Shown one piece after another: positions 17,790-27,338 of a DNA stretch of 64,000 nucleotides; within the stretch, counting starts at the first letter, position 1, and each line of letters starts with the position of its first letter. The notes below the pieces were generated by a model. It did no database searches. It saw only the letters and a list, made by a program, of their open reading frames with translations, and was not told the DNA's origin. The DNA comes from an uncultured Dehalococcoidia bacterium (lineage in GTDB: Bacteria > Chloroflexota > Dehalococcoidia > Lucifugimonadales > UBA3495), in contig OY282456.1 in assembly GCA_958296225.1 (NCBI GenBank), forward strand, positions 1,922,001 to 1,986,000, read 5' to 3'. Position numbers and translations under genes: made by a program.

Positions 17790-18341
17790 GGCAACGGAAC
17801 GCCACCGGCGCCCGGGGCTTTGCAAAGTCATTAAAGCCCTCTCCCCCTGTGGGAGAGGGTTGGGAGAGGGGTAGCGCTCCGGCTCCGCCGCCCGCAAAAC
17901 CCGCCGCCCAGACTTTGCGCCGGCCCACTGACAACCCCCCTTTGACAACCGCGAACATCGGTACTATACTGCAATCTATCACGTGAATCTCAGTCCAGCC
18001 AGAGGTCAACCGGTCGTCAACGGCCAGTCAGCACAAAATCGCATACCGGCGTCGTGGAGACCCCTCGTCCAATGCTTACGCGAGTACGGTCTAACCGGCC
18101 AACAGCGACTGCCACCGCGCTGCGTGGCTGCGCCTTAAAGCGCAGTTCACGAACCATCGGAGCAAAACCTTGCGTAAATCCCCCGGCCGTGGGGCTGACA
18201 ATGACCGGTAACCTCTGGCTCGCCCACCGCATCCCGCCAACCGCCTGAACCCCGCCCCCCTGAACCAGCAAGGAGCATCGCCAATGAACCCAGCCCACCA
18301 CCTCAAAGGAATAACCAAACCACCTGAAACCGAACGCTGCC
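17790..18341 (+). mobile_element. MITE-like element, copy 1 (upstream of rpsB)
   Basis: One of four near-identical elements of about 0.55-0.6 kb. The right end (CGAACGCTGCC and inward CACCTGAAAC) is an inverted copy of the family left end. Here the left end reads as the flipped form GGCAACGGAACGCC, since the terminus is itself an imperfect palindrome. Inside are the CCCTCTCCC/GGGAGAGGG palindrome, a TTGACA-17-TATACT promoter, a conserved hairpin RNA and an outward AAGGAG plus ATG at 18270-18286. It has no transposase gene. No clear target duplication is seen for this copy. Its right end lies 15 bases from the minus-35 box of rpsB. Confidence 0.82.
17977..18283 (+). ncRNA. Candidate structured RNA in mobile repeat, copy 1
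   Basis: Transcription would start near 17977 from TTGACA 17942-17947 and TATACT 17965-17970 (17-base spacer). The clearest structure is CGTG-CTGCGC at 18123-18133 pairing with GCGCAG-CACG at 18140-18151. Copy 3 has CCGCGC and GCGCGG instead, a paired change that keeps the stem. In this copy a one-base loss stops the 93-codon frame present in the other copies, while the stem is kept. That favours an RNA role over a protein. The boundaries are estimates. Confidence 0.5.
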
Positions 18342-18356
18342 GGGTGCCTGCCGCCG

Positions 18357-18386
18357 TTGCCGCCCTCTGCGGGCGTGTGCTATACT
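18357..18386 (+). promoter_or_regulatory. rpsB operon promoter
   Basis: TTGCCG at 18357-18362, an 18-base spacer and TATACT at 18381-18386. The expected start near 18393 gives a leader of about 40 bases to the rpsB ATG. It lies just outside the mobile repeat copy 1. Confidence 0.6.
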
Positions 18387-18434
18387 CTGGCGAACCGAAC
18401 CAACCACCTGACACGAAGTGAGGCGAGACAGCTT

Positions 18435-19319
18435 ATGGTACAGGCCCCAGAACGCCCGGCGGAGACGGTTGCGACGGCTGCCCCCGCCCTGGAACCAATT
18501 ACGATGAAGTCGTTGCTGGAAGCCGGTGTCCATTTCGGCCACCAGACCCGGCGCTGGAACCCCCGTATGCGCCGCTACATATTTACCCAGCGCAACGGCA
18601 TCCATATCATCGACTTGCAGCAGACTATGGGCCTGATTAGCGACGCCTACCGCGCGATGGTCGAGCTGTCGGCCAGCGGCGGCAAGGTGCTGTTTGTCGG
18701 CACCAAGAAGCAGGCCCAGGACGTTATCGCCTCCGAGGCCGAGCGCACCGGCCACTGGTACGTCAATCAGCGTTGGCTGGGCGGCACTCTGACCAACTTC
18801 CAGACCATCAAGGCGCGCATCGACCATATGAAGCGCCTCCAGGAACAGCGGGATTCCGGCTACCTGGCCCGTCTGCCCAAAAAGGAAGTGGTGCGCCTGA
18901 CCCACACCCTGGACAAACTGGAAAAGTATTTCACCGGCCTGCGGAATATGGACCGCCTCCCCTCCGCCCTGTTCGTCATTGACATCGGCAAAGAAGACAT
19001 CTGCATCGCCGAAGCCCGGCGCCTCAACATCCCCATCTTTGCCATCGTGGACACCGATTGCGACCCCGGGCAGGTTACGCACGCCGTGCCGGGCAATGAC
19101 GACGCCGTGCGCTCCATCCGCCTTATCACGGGCCGCATGGCCTCTGCTATTGAAGAGGGGCAGGCCCAGCGGGAAGCGATGATGGTGGCCCTGGCCGAAG
19201 CCGACGCGCCGGAATCGGACGACGACGGGATGGACGACCCGACCTCCCGCCGGTTCAACAACACCCTTACCCTGGAAGAGCTGGGGCAGATGATGTCGTC
19301 GCGGCCTCTGGAACCCTAA
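18435..19319 (+). CDS. rpsB: 30S ribosomal protein S2
   Basis: Structural protein of the small ribosomal subunit, 294 residues. Landmarks are LLEAGVHFGHQTRRWNPRM (about 26-44), KVLFVGTKKQAQD and the FVIDIGKE and IPIFAIVDTDCDP segments. The frame is open further upstream, but MVQAPERPAE at 18435 was chosen, after GTGAGG and downstream of the promoter. A later start at MKSLLEAGVHFG is possible. It heads the conserved rpsB-tsf-pyrH-frr-uppS-cdsA-dxr-rseP order. Confidence 0.96.
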   Translation: MVQAPERPAETVATAAPALEPITMKSLLEAGVHFGHQTRRWNPRMRRYIFTQRNGIHIIDLQQTMGLISDAYRAMVELSASGGKVLFVGTKKQAQDVIASEAERTGHWYVNQRWLGGTLTNFQTIKARIDHMKRLQEQRDSGYLARLPKKEVVRLTHTLDKLEKYFTGLRNMDRLPSALFVIDIGKEDICIAEARRLNIPIFAIVDTDCDPGQVTHAVPGNDDAVRSIRLITGRMASAIEEGQAQREAMMVALAEADAPESDDDGMDDPTSRRFNNTLTLEELGQMMSSRPLEP

Positions 19320-19392
19320 CCGGCTCGTCAGACCGCCCGCCATCTCCTCAGCCCCCGCAACTCACTGACTACGCTACCAGGAGGCGCCAAAG

Positions 19393-19899
19393 TTGCCTGC
19401 AGTTACCGTTGCACTAATCAAAAGCCTGCGTGAACAAACCGGAGCCGGCATCAGCGATTGCAAAAATGCGCTGGAAGATAACGACGGCGACCTGGACCAG
19501 GCGATGGAATCCCTGCGCCGGAAGGGCTTTGAGCAGGCCGCCCGGCGCGCCGACCGCGAGACTTCCCAGGGACTGGTTGAATCCTACATCCACACCGGCG
19601 GACGGGTGGGCGCGCTGGTGCAACTGGGCTGCGAAACGGACTTCGTGGCCCGCACCGCCGAGTTCCGCGTGCTGGCCCACGACATTGCCATGCAGGTCGC
19701 CGCAATGTCGCCCGTGTACCTCAGCGAAGAGGACAAAGCCGAGGGCGACGACCGGCCGGCGGCGCAAGTGTGCCTGTTGCAGCAGCCCTTTATCAAGGAC
19801 GGTTCCCGCACGCTGGCGGACCTGGTGCGTGAAACCGCCGCGCAGACCGGGGAGAACGTCCGCATCGTACACTTCCGCCGCCTCGCTCTGGGCGAGTAG
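19393..19899 (+). CDS. tsf: Elongation factor Ts, short form, TTG start
   Basis: Guanine nucleotide exchange factor for EF-Tu, 168 residues. It has the N-terminal UBA-like domain (LREQTGAGISDCKNAL), the TDFVAR motif that contacts EF-Tu (about 77-82) and only one core subdomain. E. coli EF-Ts is about 280 residues; short forms are known from other phyla. Translation begins at TTG after GGAGGCG. It lies 73 bases after rpsB. Confidence 0.93.
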   Translation: MPAVTVALIKSLREQTGAGISDCKNALEDNDGDLDQAMESLRRKGFEQAARRADRETSQGLVESYIHTGGRVGALVQLGCETDFVARTAEFRVLAHDIAMQVAAMSPVYLSEEDKAEGDDRPAAQVCLLQQPFIKDGSRTLADLVRETAAQTGENVRIVHFRRLALGE

Positions 19900-21343
<1,444 letters not shown>

Positions 21344-21399
21344 CCTCCCCGGCCCACGCCGAACCCGTAGCCACCCGGCCCTTTCCTGATAACCCGCCC

Positions 21400-22257
21400 T
21401 TGCCCGCCATCAACAACGCCTCGCACACCGCCGGCTCAGGACACGATGCCGCCGGCCCCGTCCCTGACCACGTTGCCATCATTATGGATGGCAACGGGCG
21501 TTGGGCGGCCCGGCGGGATTTGCCCCGCGGGGAGGGGCACCGGCGCGGGGTAGCCAACATCCGGCGGGTGGTCGGCCTGCTGGCCGAGCGCGGGGTGTCC
21601 GTGGTTACCGTTTACGCCTTTTCCACGGAGAACTGGCGCCGTCCCACCGATGAAGTGGACGGCCTGATGGCGATTCTGGCCGAGGAAATCGAGCCGCAAA
21701 CCAGAGAGCTGCACCAGGCCGGCGTGCGGCTGGTCCACCTGGGCGACCCGGAACCGCTGGCTCCGGTGCTGCAAGACGGCATCGCCCGGGCGCAGCAGGC
21801 CACCCGGCATAACGCCGCCGTTACCCTCAACGTCGCCTTCAACTACGGCGGGCGCGGCGAAATCCTCCAGGCCGTCCGCCGCATCCTGGCCGACGGAGTG
21901 CCGCCGGAGCAGGTGAATGAAACCCTGTTCAGCCGCTATCTGTACACCCACGGCTGCCCCGACCCCGACCTGATTATCCGCACCGGCGGCGAGCAGCGCA
22001 TCAGCAACTTCCTGCTCTGGCAGGCCGCCTATAGCGAGTATTACCATACCCCCATCCTCTGGCCCGACCTGGACGCAGCGGAACTGGACCGGGCGCTGGA
22101 CGCCTACCGGCAGCGACGGCGCCGCTTTGGCGCCCTGGACGCGCCGGACGCCCCCGGCAAAGATGCCCCCGGTAAAGATGCCCCCGATAAGGAAACCCCT
22201 ATTCAGGAAACCCCCATCAGGGAAGCCCCCATCAGGGAAGCCCCCATCAAGGAGTAA
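21400..22257 (+). CDS. uppS: Isoprenyl transferase (undecaprenyl diphosphate synthase type)
   Basis: cis-Prenyltransferase making the long polyprenyl diphosphate carrier for cell-envelope glycans. The start is TTG. Landmarks are IIMDGNGRWAARR with the catalytic Asp (about residue 30), GHRRGV, VYAFSTENWRRP and DLIIRTGGEQRISNFLLW. The domain ends near residue 245. A repetitive tail of about 40 residues follows (DAPGKDAPGKDAPDKE, then TPIQE, TPIRE, APIRE, APIKE), encoded by short imperfect tandem repeats at about 22140-22255. The tail is not part of the family fold and varies easily by slippage. Confidence 0.94.
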   Translation: MPAINNASHTAGSGHDAAGPVPDHVAIIMDGNGRWAARRDLPRGEGHRRGVANIRRVVGLLAERGVSVVTVYAFSTENWRRPTDEVDGLMAILAEEIEPQTRELHQAGVRLVHLGDPEPLAPVLQDGIARAQQATRHNAAVTLNVAFNYGGRGEILQAVRRILADGVPPEQVNETLFSRYLYTHGCPDPDLIIRTGGEQRISNFLLWQAAYSEYYHTPILWPDLDAAELDRALDAYRQRRRRFGALDAPDAPGKDAPGKDAPDKETPIQETPIREAPIREAPIKE

Positions 22258-22261
22258 CCCC

Positions 22262-23296
22262 GTGCTGCTCCACCGGGTTCTGACCGCCCTGGTGGGCGTG
22301 CCCGTCATCCTGGCCGCCATCTGGTTCGGGCCGCCGTGGCTGACCATAGTGGCGGCGGCGGCGGCCGTCATCGGGGTTTGGGAAGCCTACCGGCTCTATC
22401 CGCCGGCCGGGTCAATCTGCGCCGGCTCGCTGCCCACGGCGCTGCCCATACTGCTCGGCGGCGCCTGGGCGCTGGCCCTGGTGCTGGCGGGAGAGCTGGC
22501 GGCGCGTCCCGGCGACTTTGCGCGGGCGGCGGCGGGAATCTGCGCCGCCGGCGGCATCATCGCCGGGCTGTGGCTGATTGCCGCATGGCACGGACGCCGG
22601 CCGGCGGTTGCCGCCGCCTGGCTGCTGGCCCCGCCCGTGTACATCGGCGGCGCGCTGGCCTGCGCCGTCGCGCTGCGGGGCCTCATCGGTGCCAACATCC
22701 GGCTGACTTCGGACGGCGCTGCGGAAACCGCCGGGCTGCCGCCCCCGCCGGGCGTTGAGGAGAACGGAGCCGGTGAACCGCTGGAGACGCTCCCGGAAAT
22801 CGCCACCGAAATCAGCGGCGTCTGGCTGCTGCCGGACATCGCCGGAACCGGCTTCGCCCAGAGCGTCGCCAACCTCACCGGGTACGGTTCCTGGTGGCTG
22901 CTGCTGGGCATTCTCACCGTCTATGCCGCCGACACCGGCGCTTACGCCATGGGGCGATTCATCGGCCGGCATCCCCTGGCCCCCGGCACCAGCCCCGGCA
23001 AAACCTGGGAAGGAGCGGCCGGCGGGATGGCGGGCGCGGTCGTCGCTGCCATTGCGCTGGGGATTCTGTTCCCCCTGCAACTGGAGATCTGGCAACTGGC
23101 GGTGATTGGTGTTATTTTAGGCATCGTGTCGCCGGCTGGCGATTTGCTGGAATCAAAGATTAAGCGCTTGGCAGACGTCAAAGACTCCGGCCGCCTTTTC
23201 CCCGGCCACGGTGGAATGCTGGATCGTCTGGACAGTTTGCTTCCCTCCCTGATATTACTGTACATCCTGGCGGCATCGGCCACCGCCGCCAGCTGA
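22262..23296 (+). CDS. cdsA: Phosphatidate cytidylyltransferase, GTG start
   Basis: Integral membrane enzyme making CDP-diacylglycerol for phospholipid synthesis. The 344 residues hold about eight hydrophobic helices and the CDS signature near the C-terminus (SPAGDLLESKIKRLADVKDS followed by GRLFPGHGGMLDRLDSL). GTG at 22262 follows AAGGAG, which lies in the last codons of uppS. A non-membrane stretch of about 60 residues between mid-protein helices (GVEENGAGEPLETLPEIATE region) is longer than in E. coli CdsA. Confidence 0.93.
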   Translation: MLLHRVLTALVGVPVILAAIWFGPPWLTIVAAAAAVIGVWEAYRLYPPAGSICAGSLPTALPILLGGAWALALVLAGELAARPGDFARAAAGICAAGGIIAGLWLIAAWHGRRPAVAAAWLLAPPVYIGGALACAVALRGLIGANIRLTSDGAAETAGLPPPPGVEENGAGEPLETLPEIATEISGVWLLPDIAGTGFAQSVANLTGYGSWWLLLGILTVYAADTGAYAMGRFIGRHPLAPGTSPGKTWEGAAGGMAGAVVAAIALGILFPLQLEIWQLAVIGVILGIVSPAGDLLESKIKRLADVKDSGRLFPGHGGMLDRLDSLLPSLILLYILAASATAAS

Positions 23297-23313
23297 CCCC
23301 GGCGCTAACTCCC

Positions 23314-24441
23314 ATGCGACGCATCGTCATACTTGGTTCTACCGGCTCCATCGGGCGGCAGACGCTGGACATCGTGCGGGCCTTCCCCCACGAGTTCGAG
23401 GTGGTCGGCCTGGCCGCCGGCAACAACGCCGCCCTCCTGCTGGAACAGGCCGCCGAGTTCAACCCCCGCTATATCTGGTGCACCGCGCCGCCCTCGCCCC
23501 TGCCGGCGGGCGCAGCGCTGCTGCCCATGGCCGAGATGGCGGCGCTGCCCGAAGTGGACCAGGTGATGGTCGCGCTGATGGGCGCAGTTGGCCTGTCGCC
23601 CACCATGAGCGCCCTGCGGGCCGGCAAGCAGGTTGCCCTGTCCAACAAGGAACCCATCGTGATGGCCGGCGCAACGCTGAAAGCGGCGGCGGCCAGGCAC
23701 GGCGGCGTCATCCTGCCCGTGGACAGCGAACCCAGCGCAATCTGGCAATGTTTGCAGGGCGAGGACAATCACATCCGCCGGCTGCTGATTACCGCCAGCG
23801 GCGGCCCCTTCCGACGCACGCCCCTCGCCGCCCTGGAATCCGTTACGCCGGAACAGGCCCTGCAACACCCCACTTGGCGGATGGGCGACAAAATCACCAT
23901 TGACTCGGCCACCTTAATGAACAAAGCCTTTGAGGTCATCGAGTCGCACTGGCTGTTCTCCGTCCCGTGGGAAGACATCGCTGTGGTGGTGCATCCCCAA
24001 AGCACCATCCACTCTATGGTGGAGTTCGACGATGGCTCGGTGAAGGCGCAGCTGGGGCCGCCCAGTATGCGGCTGCCCATCCAGTACGCCCTGTTCTACC
24101 CCCAACGGTTCGCCAACGCCGACATCCCCCGCCTGGACATCGGCGTGCCCTGGTCCCTGGACTTCGAGCCGTTGCAGCCGGAGCGCTACCCCTGTTTCAA
24201 TCTGGCCGTCGCCGCCGGGCAAGCCGGCGGTACGGCGCCCACCGTACTCAGCGCCGCCGACGAGGTAGCCGTGCAAGCCTTTTTGCAGGGTGACATCGGA
24301 TTCACCGGCATTTACCGGGTGGTGGAACAGGTATTGAGCGAACACCATTCGCAGCCCGCGCCCGACCTGGATGCTATATTAGAAGCAGACCGCTGGGCCA
24401 ACGCGCGCGCTGCCGAACTGACCGGCCGCGCCGCAAATTAG
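23314..24441 (+). CDS. dxr: 1-deoxy-D-xylulose 5-phosphate reductoisomerase
   Basis: Second step of the MEP isoprenoid pathway: NADPH-dependent rearrangement of DXP to MEP, needing a divalent metal. The 375 residues contain GSTGSIGRQTLDIV (nucleotide binding, about 7-20), LSNKEPIVMAG, the metal and substrate site VDSEPSAIWQ, SGGPFR and NKAFEVIESHWLF. It follows cdsA by 17 bases. Together with uppS it couples isoprenoid precursor supply to polyprenyl carrier synthesis. Confidence 0.96.
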   Translation: MRRIVILGSTGSIGRQTLDIVRAFPHEFEVVGLAAGNNAALLLEQAAEFNPRYIWCTAPPSPLPAGAALLPMAEMAALPEVDQVMVALMGAVGLSPTMSALRAGKQVALSNKEPIVMAGATLKAAAARHGGVILPVDSEPSAIWQCLQGEDNHIRRLLITASGGPFRRTPLAALESVTPEQALQHPTWRMGDKITIDSATLMNKAFEVIESHWLFSVPWEDIAVVVHPQSTIHSMVEFDDGSVKAQLGPPSMRLPIQYALFYPQRFANADIPRLDIGVPWSLDFEPLQPERYPCFNLAVAAGQAGGTAPTVLSAADEVAVQAFLQGDIGFTGIYRVVEQVLSEHHSQPAPDLDAILEADRWANARAAELTGRAAN

Positions 24442-24462
24442 CCGGCCTCGCGCCCCCTTCCT

Positions 24463-25797
24463 ATGGATACGTTACTGATTGCGCTGGCGTCGTTCATACC
24501 GATGCTGCTCCTCCTGGTGGTGGTACACGAGCTGGGGCATTTCTGGACCGCCAAAGCCTTCGGCATCAAGGTGCTGGAGTTCGGCGTGGGCTACCCGCCG
24601 CGAGCCTTTGGCATCTACACCGGGCGCACTGAGGCCCTGCTGTATCCCAACACGGTTTGCCTCAACGGGCCCCTGGGCGCCATCCGGCCGGGGCAGGTGG
24701 TACGCATCCTGTCCGACGAAAACGCCGCCGGGCAGCTGGTGGCGCGCTATATCGAACTGCGCGGCGCCAACGCCGCCGCCGGACAGCAGCCGCACCGCGG
24801 CCGGCTGGACGACTTGCAGACCGACGCCCACCTGCGCCACGAGGGCCGCGTGCGCGAGGCATACCCCGACCGCATCGTGCTGGCCGATATGATATATTCG
24901 GTCAACTGGCTGCCCCTGGGCGGGTTCGTGCGGCTGTCGGGCGAGAACAACCCGGCCGCGCCCCGCAGTCTGGCCCGGCGCAGTATCGGCCAGCGGGCCA
25001 TCGTGCTGGTGGCCGGCTCGGCGATGAACGCCCTGTTTCCCATCGTTGCCTTTGCCATTATGTTCATGGTGCCCCATACGGAGCTGGTAGGGGGCGCCGT
25101 GGAGATTACGCAGGTTGCGCCCGAATCCCCGGCGGCGGCGGCCGGCCTGCTCCCCGGCGACCGGGTGCTGGCCGTGGGCGATCAGCCGCTGGAAACACCC
25201 CAGGACTTGCCCCAGGAAGTGCGGCTGTCGGCCGGCAGCGAAATGATGTGGCTGATTGAGCGGGACGGCCAGCAGTGGGCGACGCAAATCACGCCGCGCC
25301 GCGACCCGCCGCCGGGCCAGGGGGCCGTAGGCATCAACTTTGCCATCGTTGACCAGCAGGCGGAACGACGCATGGAACCGCCGTGGACCGCCATCGGCAT
25401 GGGCGTAACCAGCACCTGGGATATGCTGACGCTCATCGCCAGGGAAATACGCGGCTGGTTCGGCGGCGGCCGGGGGCCGGAGTTCAGCGGCCCCATCGGT
25501 ATCGCCCAGATTACCGGCGAAGTTACCCGAGAGGGCGGGTTCCAGGGTTGGATGATTGTCGCCATTTTGTTGAGCATCAACCTGGCGGTGCTCAACATTC
25601 TGCCCATACCTATGCTGGACGGCGGGCGGCTGCTGTTCGTCATCATCGAATGGATACGCGGCGGCAAGCGGGTGCCGTCGGAAAAAGAGGGACTGGTGCA
25701 TCTCATCGGGTTCGTAGCCCTGCTCGCGCTGGTAATCGCCATATCCGCCAACGACATCCTGCGACTGATACGCGGAATCAGCCCGCTGGGTGGCTGA
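24463..25797 (+). CDS. rseP: RIP metalloprotease RseP family (M50, site-2 protease)
   Basis: Membrane zinc protease that cleaves within transmembrane segments, in many bacteria releasing sigma factors. The 444 residues carry HELGH in the first helix (about 24-28) and the distal NILPIPMLDGGRLLF motif. A PDZ domain lies between (AAAAGLLPGDRVLAV). Between the first motif and GGFVRLSGE stands an insertion of about 90 residues (UpsR-like length not matched; residues about 60-150) that is larger than in E. coli RseP. It closes the conserved cluster before sfsA. Confidence 0.92.
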   Translation: MDTLLIALASFIPMLLLLVVVHELGHFWTAKAFGIKVLEFGVGYPPRAFGIYTGRTEALLYPNTVCLNGPLGAIRPGQVVRILSDENAAGQLVARYIELRGANAAAGQQPHRGRLDDLQTDAHLRHEGRVREAYPDRIVLADMIYSVNWLPLGGFVRLSGENNPAAPRSLARRSIGQRAIVLVAGSAMNALFPIVAFAIMFMVPHTELVGGAVEITQVAPESPAAAAGLLPGDRVLAVGDQPLETPQDLPQEVRLSAGSEMMWLIERDGQQWATQITPRRDPPPGQGAVGINFAIVDQQAERRMEPPWTAIGMGVTSTWDMLTLIAREIRGWFGGGRGPEFSGPIGIAQITGEVTREGGFQGWMIVAILLSINLAVLNILPIPMLDGGRLLFVIIEWIRGGKRVPSEKEGLVHLIGFVALLALVIAISANDILRLIRGISPLGG

Positions 25798-25835
25798 GCC
25801 TGTCCCGGAGCCGGCCCGGCGCCTTTCCTTGCCTT

Positions 25836-26540
25836 ATGAATTTTCCTCCGCTGGTTGAAGGGCGGTTTATCAAGCGGCTGAACCGGTTCGCCGCGCTGGT
25901 GGACGTTGACCGGCGGGAGTATCTGGCCCACGTCCCCAATTCAGGACGAATGGGCGAGTTGCTGGTGCCGGGCTACCGGGTGCTGCTGGCCCCGGCGCCG
26001 CCAGCCACCACCCGCAAAACGGCTTACGACCTGGCCCTGGTGGATACCGGCGCGGCCCTGTCCTCTGCGGACGCGCGGCTGCCGAACCGGCTGGTCGCCG
26101 AGGCCATCGCCGATGGGCGACTGCCCCAATTCGCCGGTTACCCGACGGTGCGCCCCGAAAAGGTTTTCGGCGCAAGCCGGCTGGATTTCCTGCTGGCGGG
26201 GCCGGATGCGTCCTGCTACGTCGAAACCAAGTCGGTTACGCTGGTCGAGAACGGCGTAGGTCTGTTCCCCGATGCGCCAACCCTGCGCGGGGTCAAGCAT
26301 CTGCGCAGCCTGATGGCGGCGCGGGCGGAGGGTCACCGGGCGGTGGTAATGTTTGTGATACAGCGGGCCGATGCCGCAGCGTTCGCGCCCCACGATACCG
26401 CCGACCCGCTGCTGGGGACAACGCTGCGGGAGGCCGCAGCCGCCGGGGTGGAAGTCTGGGCGTATCGCTGCCAGGTGGACGAACGGTCAATTACATTGGC
26501 GGATTCCGTTCCGGTTCTTTTACCGGGATTAACAGGATAG
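25836..26540 (+). CDS. sfsA: SfsA family DNA/RNA nuclease
   Basis: A 234-residue protein of the SfsA family, once named for sugar fermentation stimulation and having an OB-like and a nuclease-like domain. Landmarks are LVEGRFIKRLNRFAALV, HVPNSGRMGELLVPG, RLDFLLAG and the acidic active-site strand CYVETKSVTLVENGVGLFPD, then HLRSL and VMFVIQRADA. The frame is open upstream, but homology begins at MNFPPLVEG (25836). The next gene starts 5 bases after its stop. Confidence 0.94.
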   Translation: MNFPPLVEGRFIKRLNRFAALVDVDRREYLAHVPNSGRMGELLVPGYRVLLAPAPPATTRKTAYDLALVDTGAALSSADARLPNRLVAEAIADGRLPQFAGYPTVRPEKVFGASRLDFLLAGPDASCYVETKSVTLVENGVGLFPDAPTLRGVKHLRSLMAARAEGHRAVVMFVIQRADAAAFAPHDTADPLLGTTLREAAAAGVEVWAYRCQVDERSITLADSVPVLLPGLTG

Positions 26541-26545
26541 GGTTT

Positions 26546-27268
26546 ATGAGTAGGGATGATGGGTCGGGGATTCTGCTGGCAATATACCGGCGGCTGCTGG
26601 CCGCCTATGGGCCGCAGGGCTGGTGGCCGGGCGACAGCCACTTTGAGATGATTGCCGGCGCGATTCTGACCCAGGCGGCGGCGTGGCGGAACGTGGAGCG
26701 GGCGCTGACGAATCTGCGGGCGGCGGGCATTGACGATTGGCCGTCGGTTTATCGCATCGGTACGGATACGCTGGCCGAGATTGTGCGCCCGTCGGGGTAT
26801 TACAACGTGAAGGCTCGCAAGTTGCAGGCTTTCGCCGCCCACGTATGCGATAAGTACGGCGGCAATCTGGATGCGTTGCTGGCGGTGGATACGGAAACGC
26901 TGCGCCGGGAACTGCTGGGCATCTACGGCATCGGCCCGGAGACGGCCGACGATATTCTGGTGTACGCCGCCGGCCGGCCGTCCTTTGTTATTGACGCTTA
27001 CACCATCCGCATTATGCGGCGCATCGGGCTGACGCCGGCCGGCCGGGATGATTATGACGGCTGGCAGGCAATGTTTCACGCCGGCGTGCCCCACGACGCC
27101 CTAGTGCATAACGAATATCACGCCCTGCTGGATTGGCACCACAAAGCGGCTTGCACCAAGAATGTGCCGCAGTGCGCGGGCTGCTGCCTGCGGGATATTT
27201 GCGCCACCGGGCGCGGGACGGATTTACCGGGATTGAGCGGGACGGATTTACCGGGATTGACCGGATGA
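26546..27268 (+). CDS. Endonuclease III-like DNA glycosylase with 4Fe-4S cluster
   Basis: HhH-GPD family protein of 240 residues. The helix-hairpin-helix reads LLGIYGIGPETAD and is followed by VIDAYTIRIMRR with the conserved Asp. The Fe-S loop is CTKNVPQCAGCCLRDIC (Cys-x6-Cys-x2-Cys-x5-Cys). The catalytic Lys of true Nth proteins (GVGRKTA) is replaced by Glu here (GPETA), which points to a monofunctional alkyl-base glycosylase like MagIII rather than Nth. The tail ends in two GTDLPGL repeats, which look like recent slippage. Confidence 0.88.
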   Translation: MSRDDGSGILLAIYRRLLAAYGPQGWWPGDSHFEMIAGAILTQAAAWRNVERALTNLRAAGIDDWPSVYRIGTDTLAEIVRPSGYYNVKARKLQAFAAHVCDKYGGNLDALLAVDTETLRRELLGIYGIGPETADDILVYAAGRPSFVIDAYTIRIMRRIGLTPAGRDDYDGWQAMFHAGVPHDALVHNEYHALLDWHHKAACTKNVPQCAGCCLRDICATGRGTDLPGLSGTDLPGLTG

Positions 27269-27338
27269 ACCGGATTCCGTCTGCCTCACATATAATAGAC
27301 GCTGCCCCGTCGCCATCCCAATCCCACGGAGGCCCGCT

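Noticed and set aside
17971..18133. Protein-coding reading of the mobile repeats
   Set aside because: Copy 1 is frameshifted, most substitutions change the amino acid, and a stem with compensatory change covers the region; kept only as a low-interest finding.
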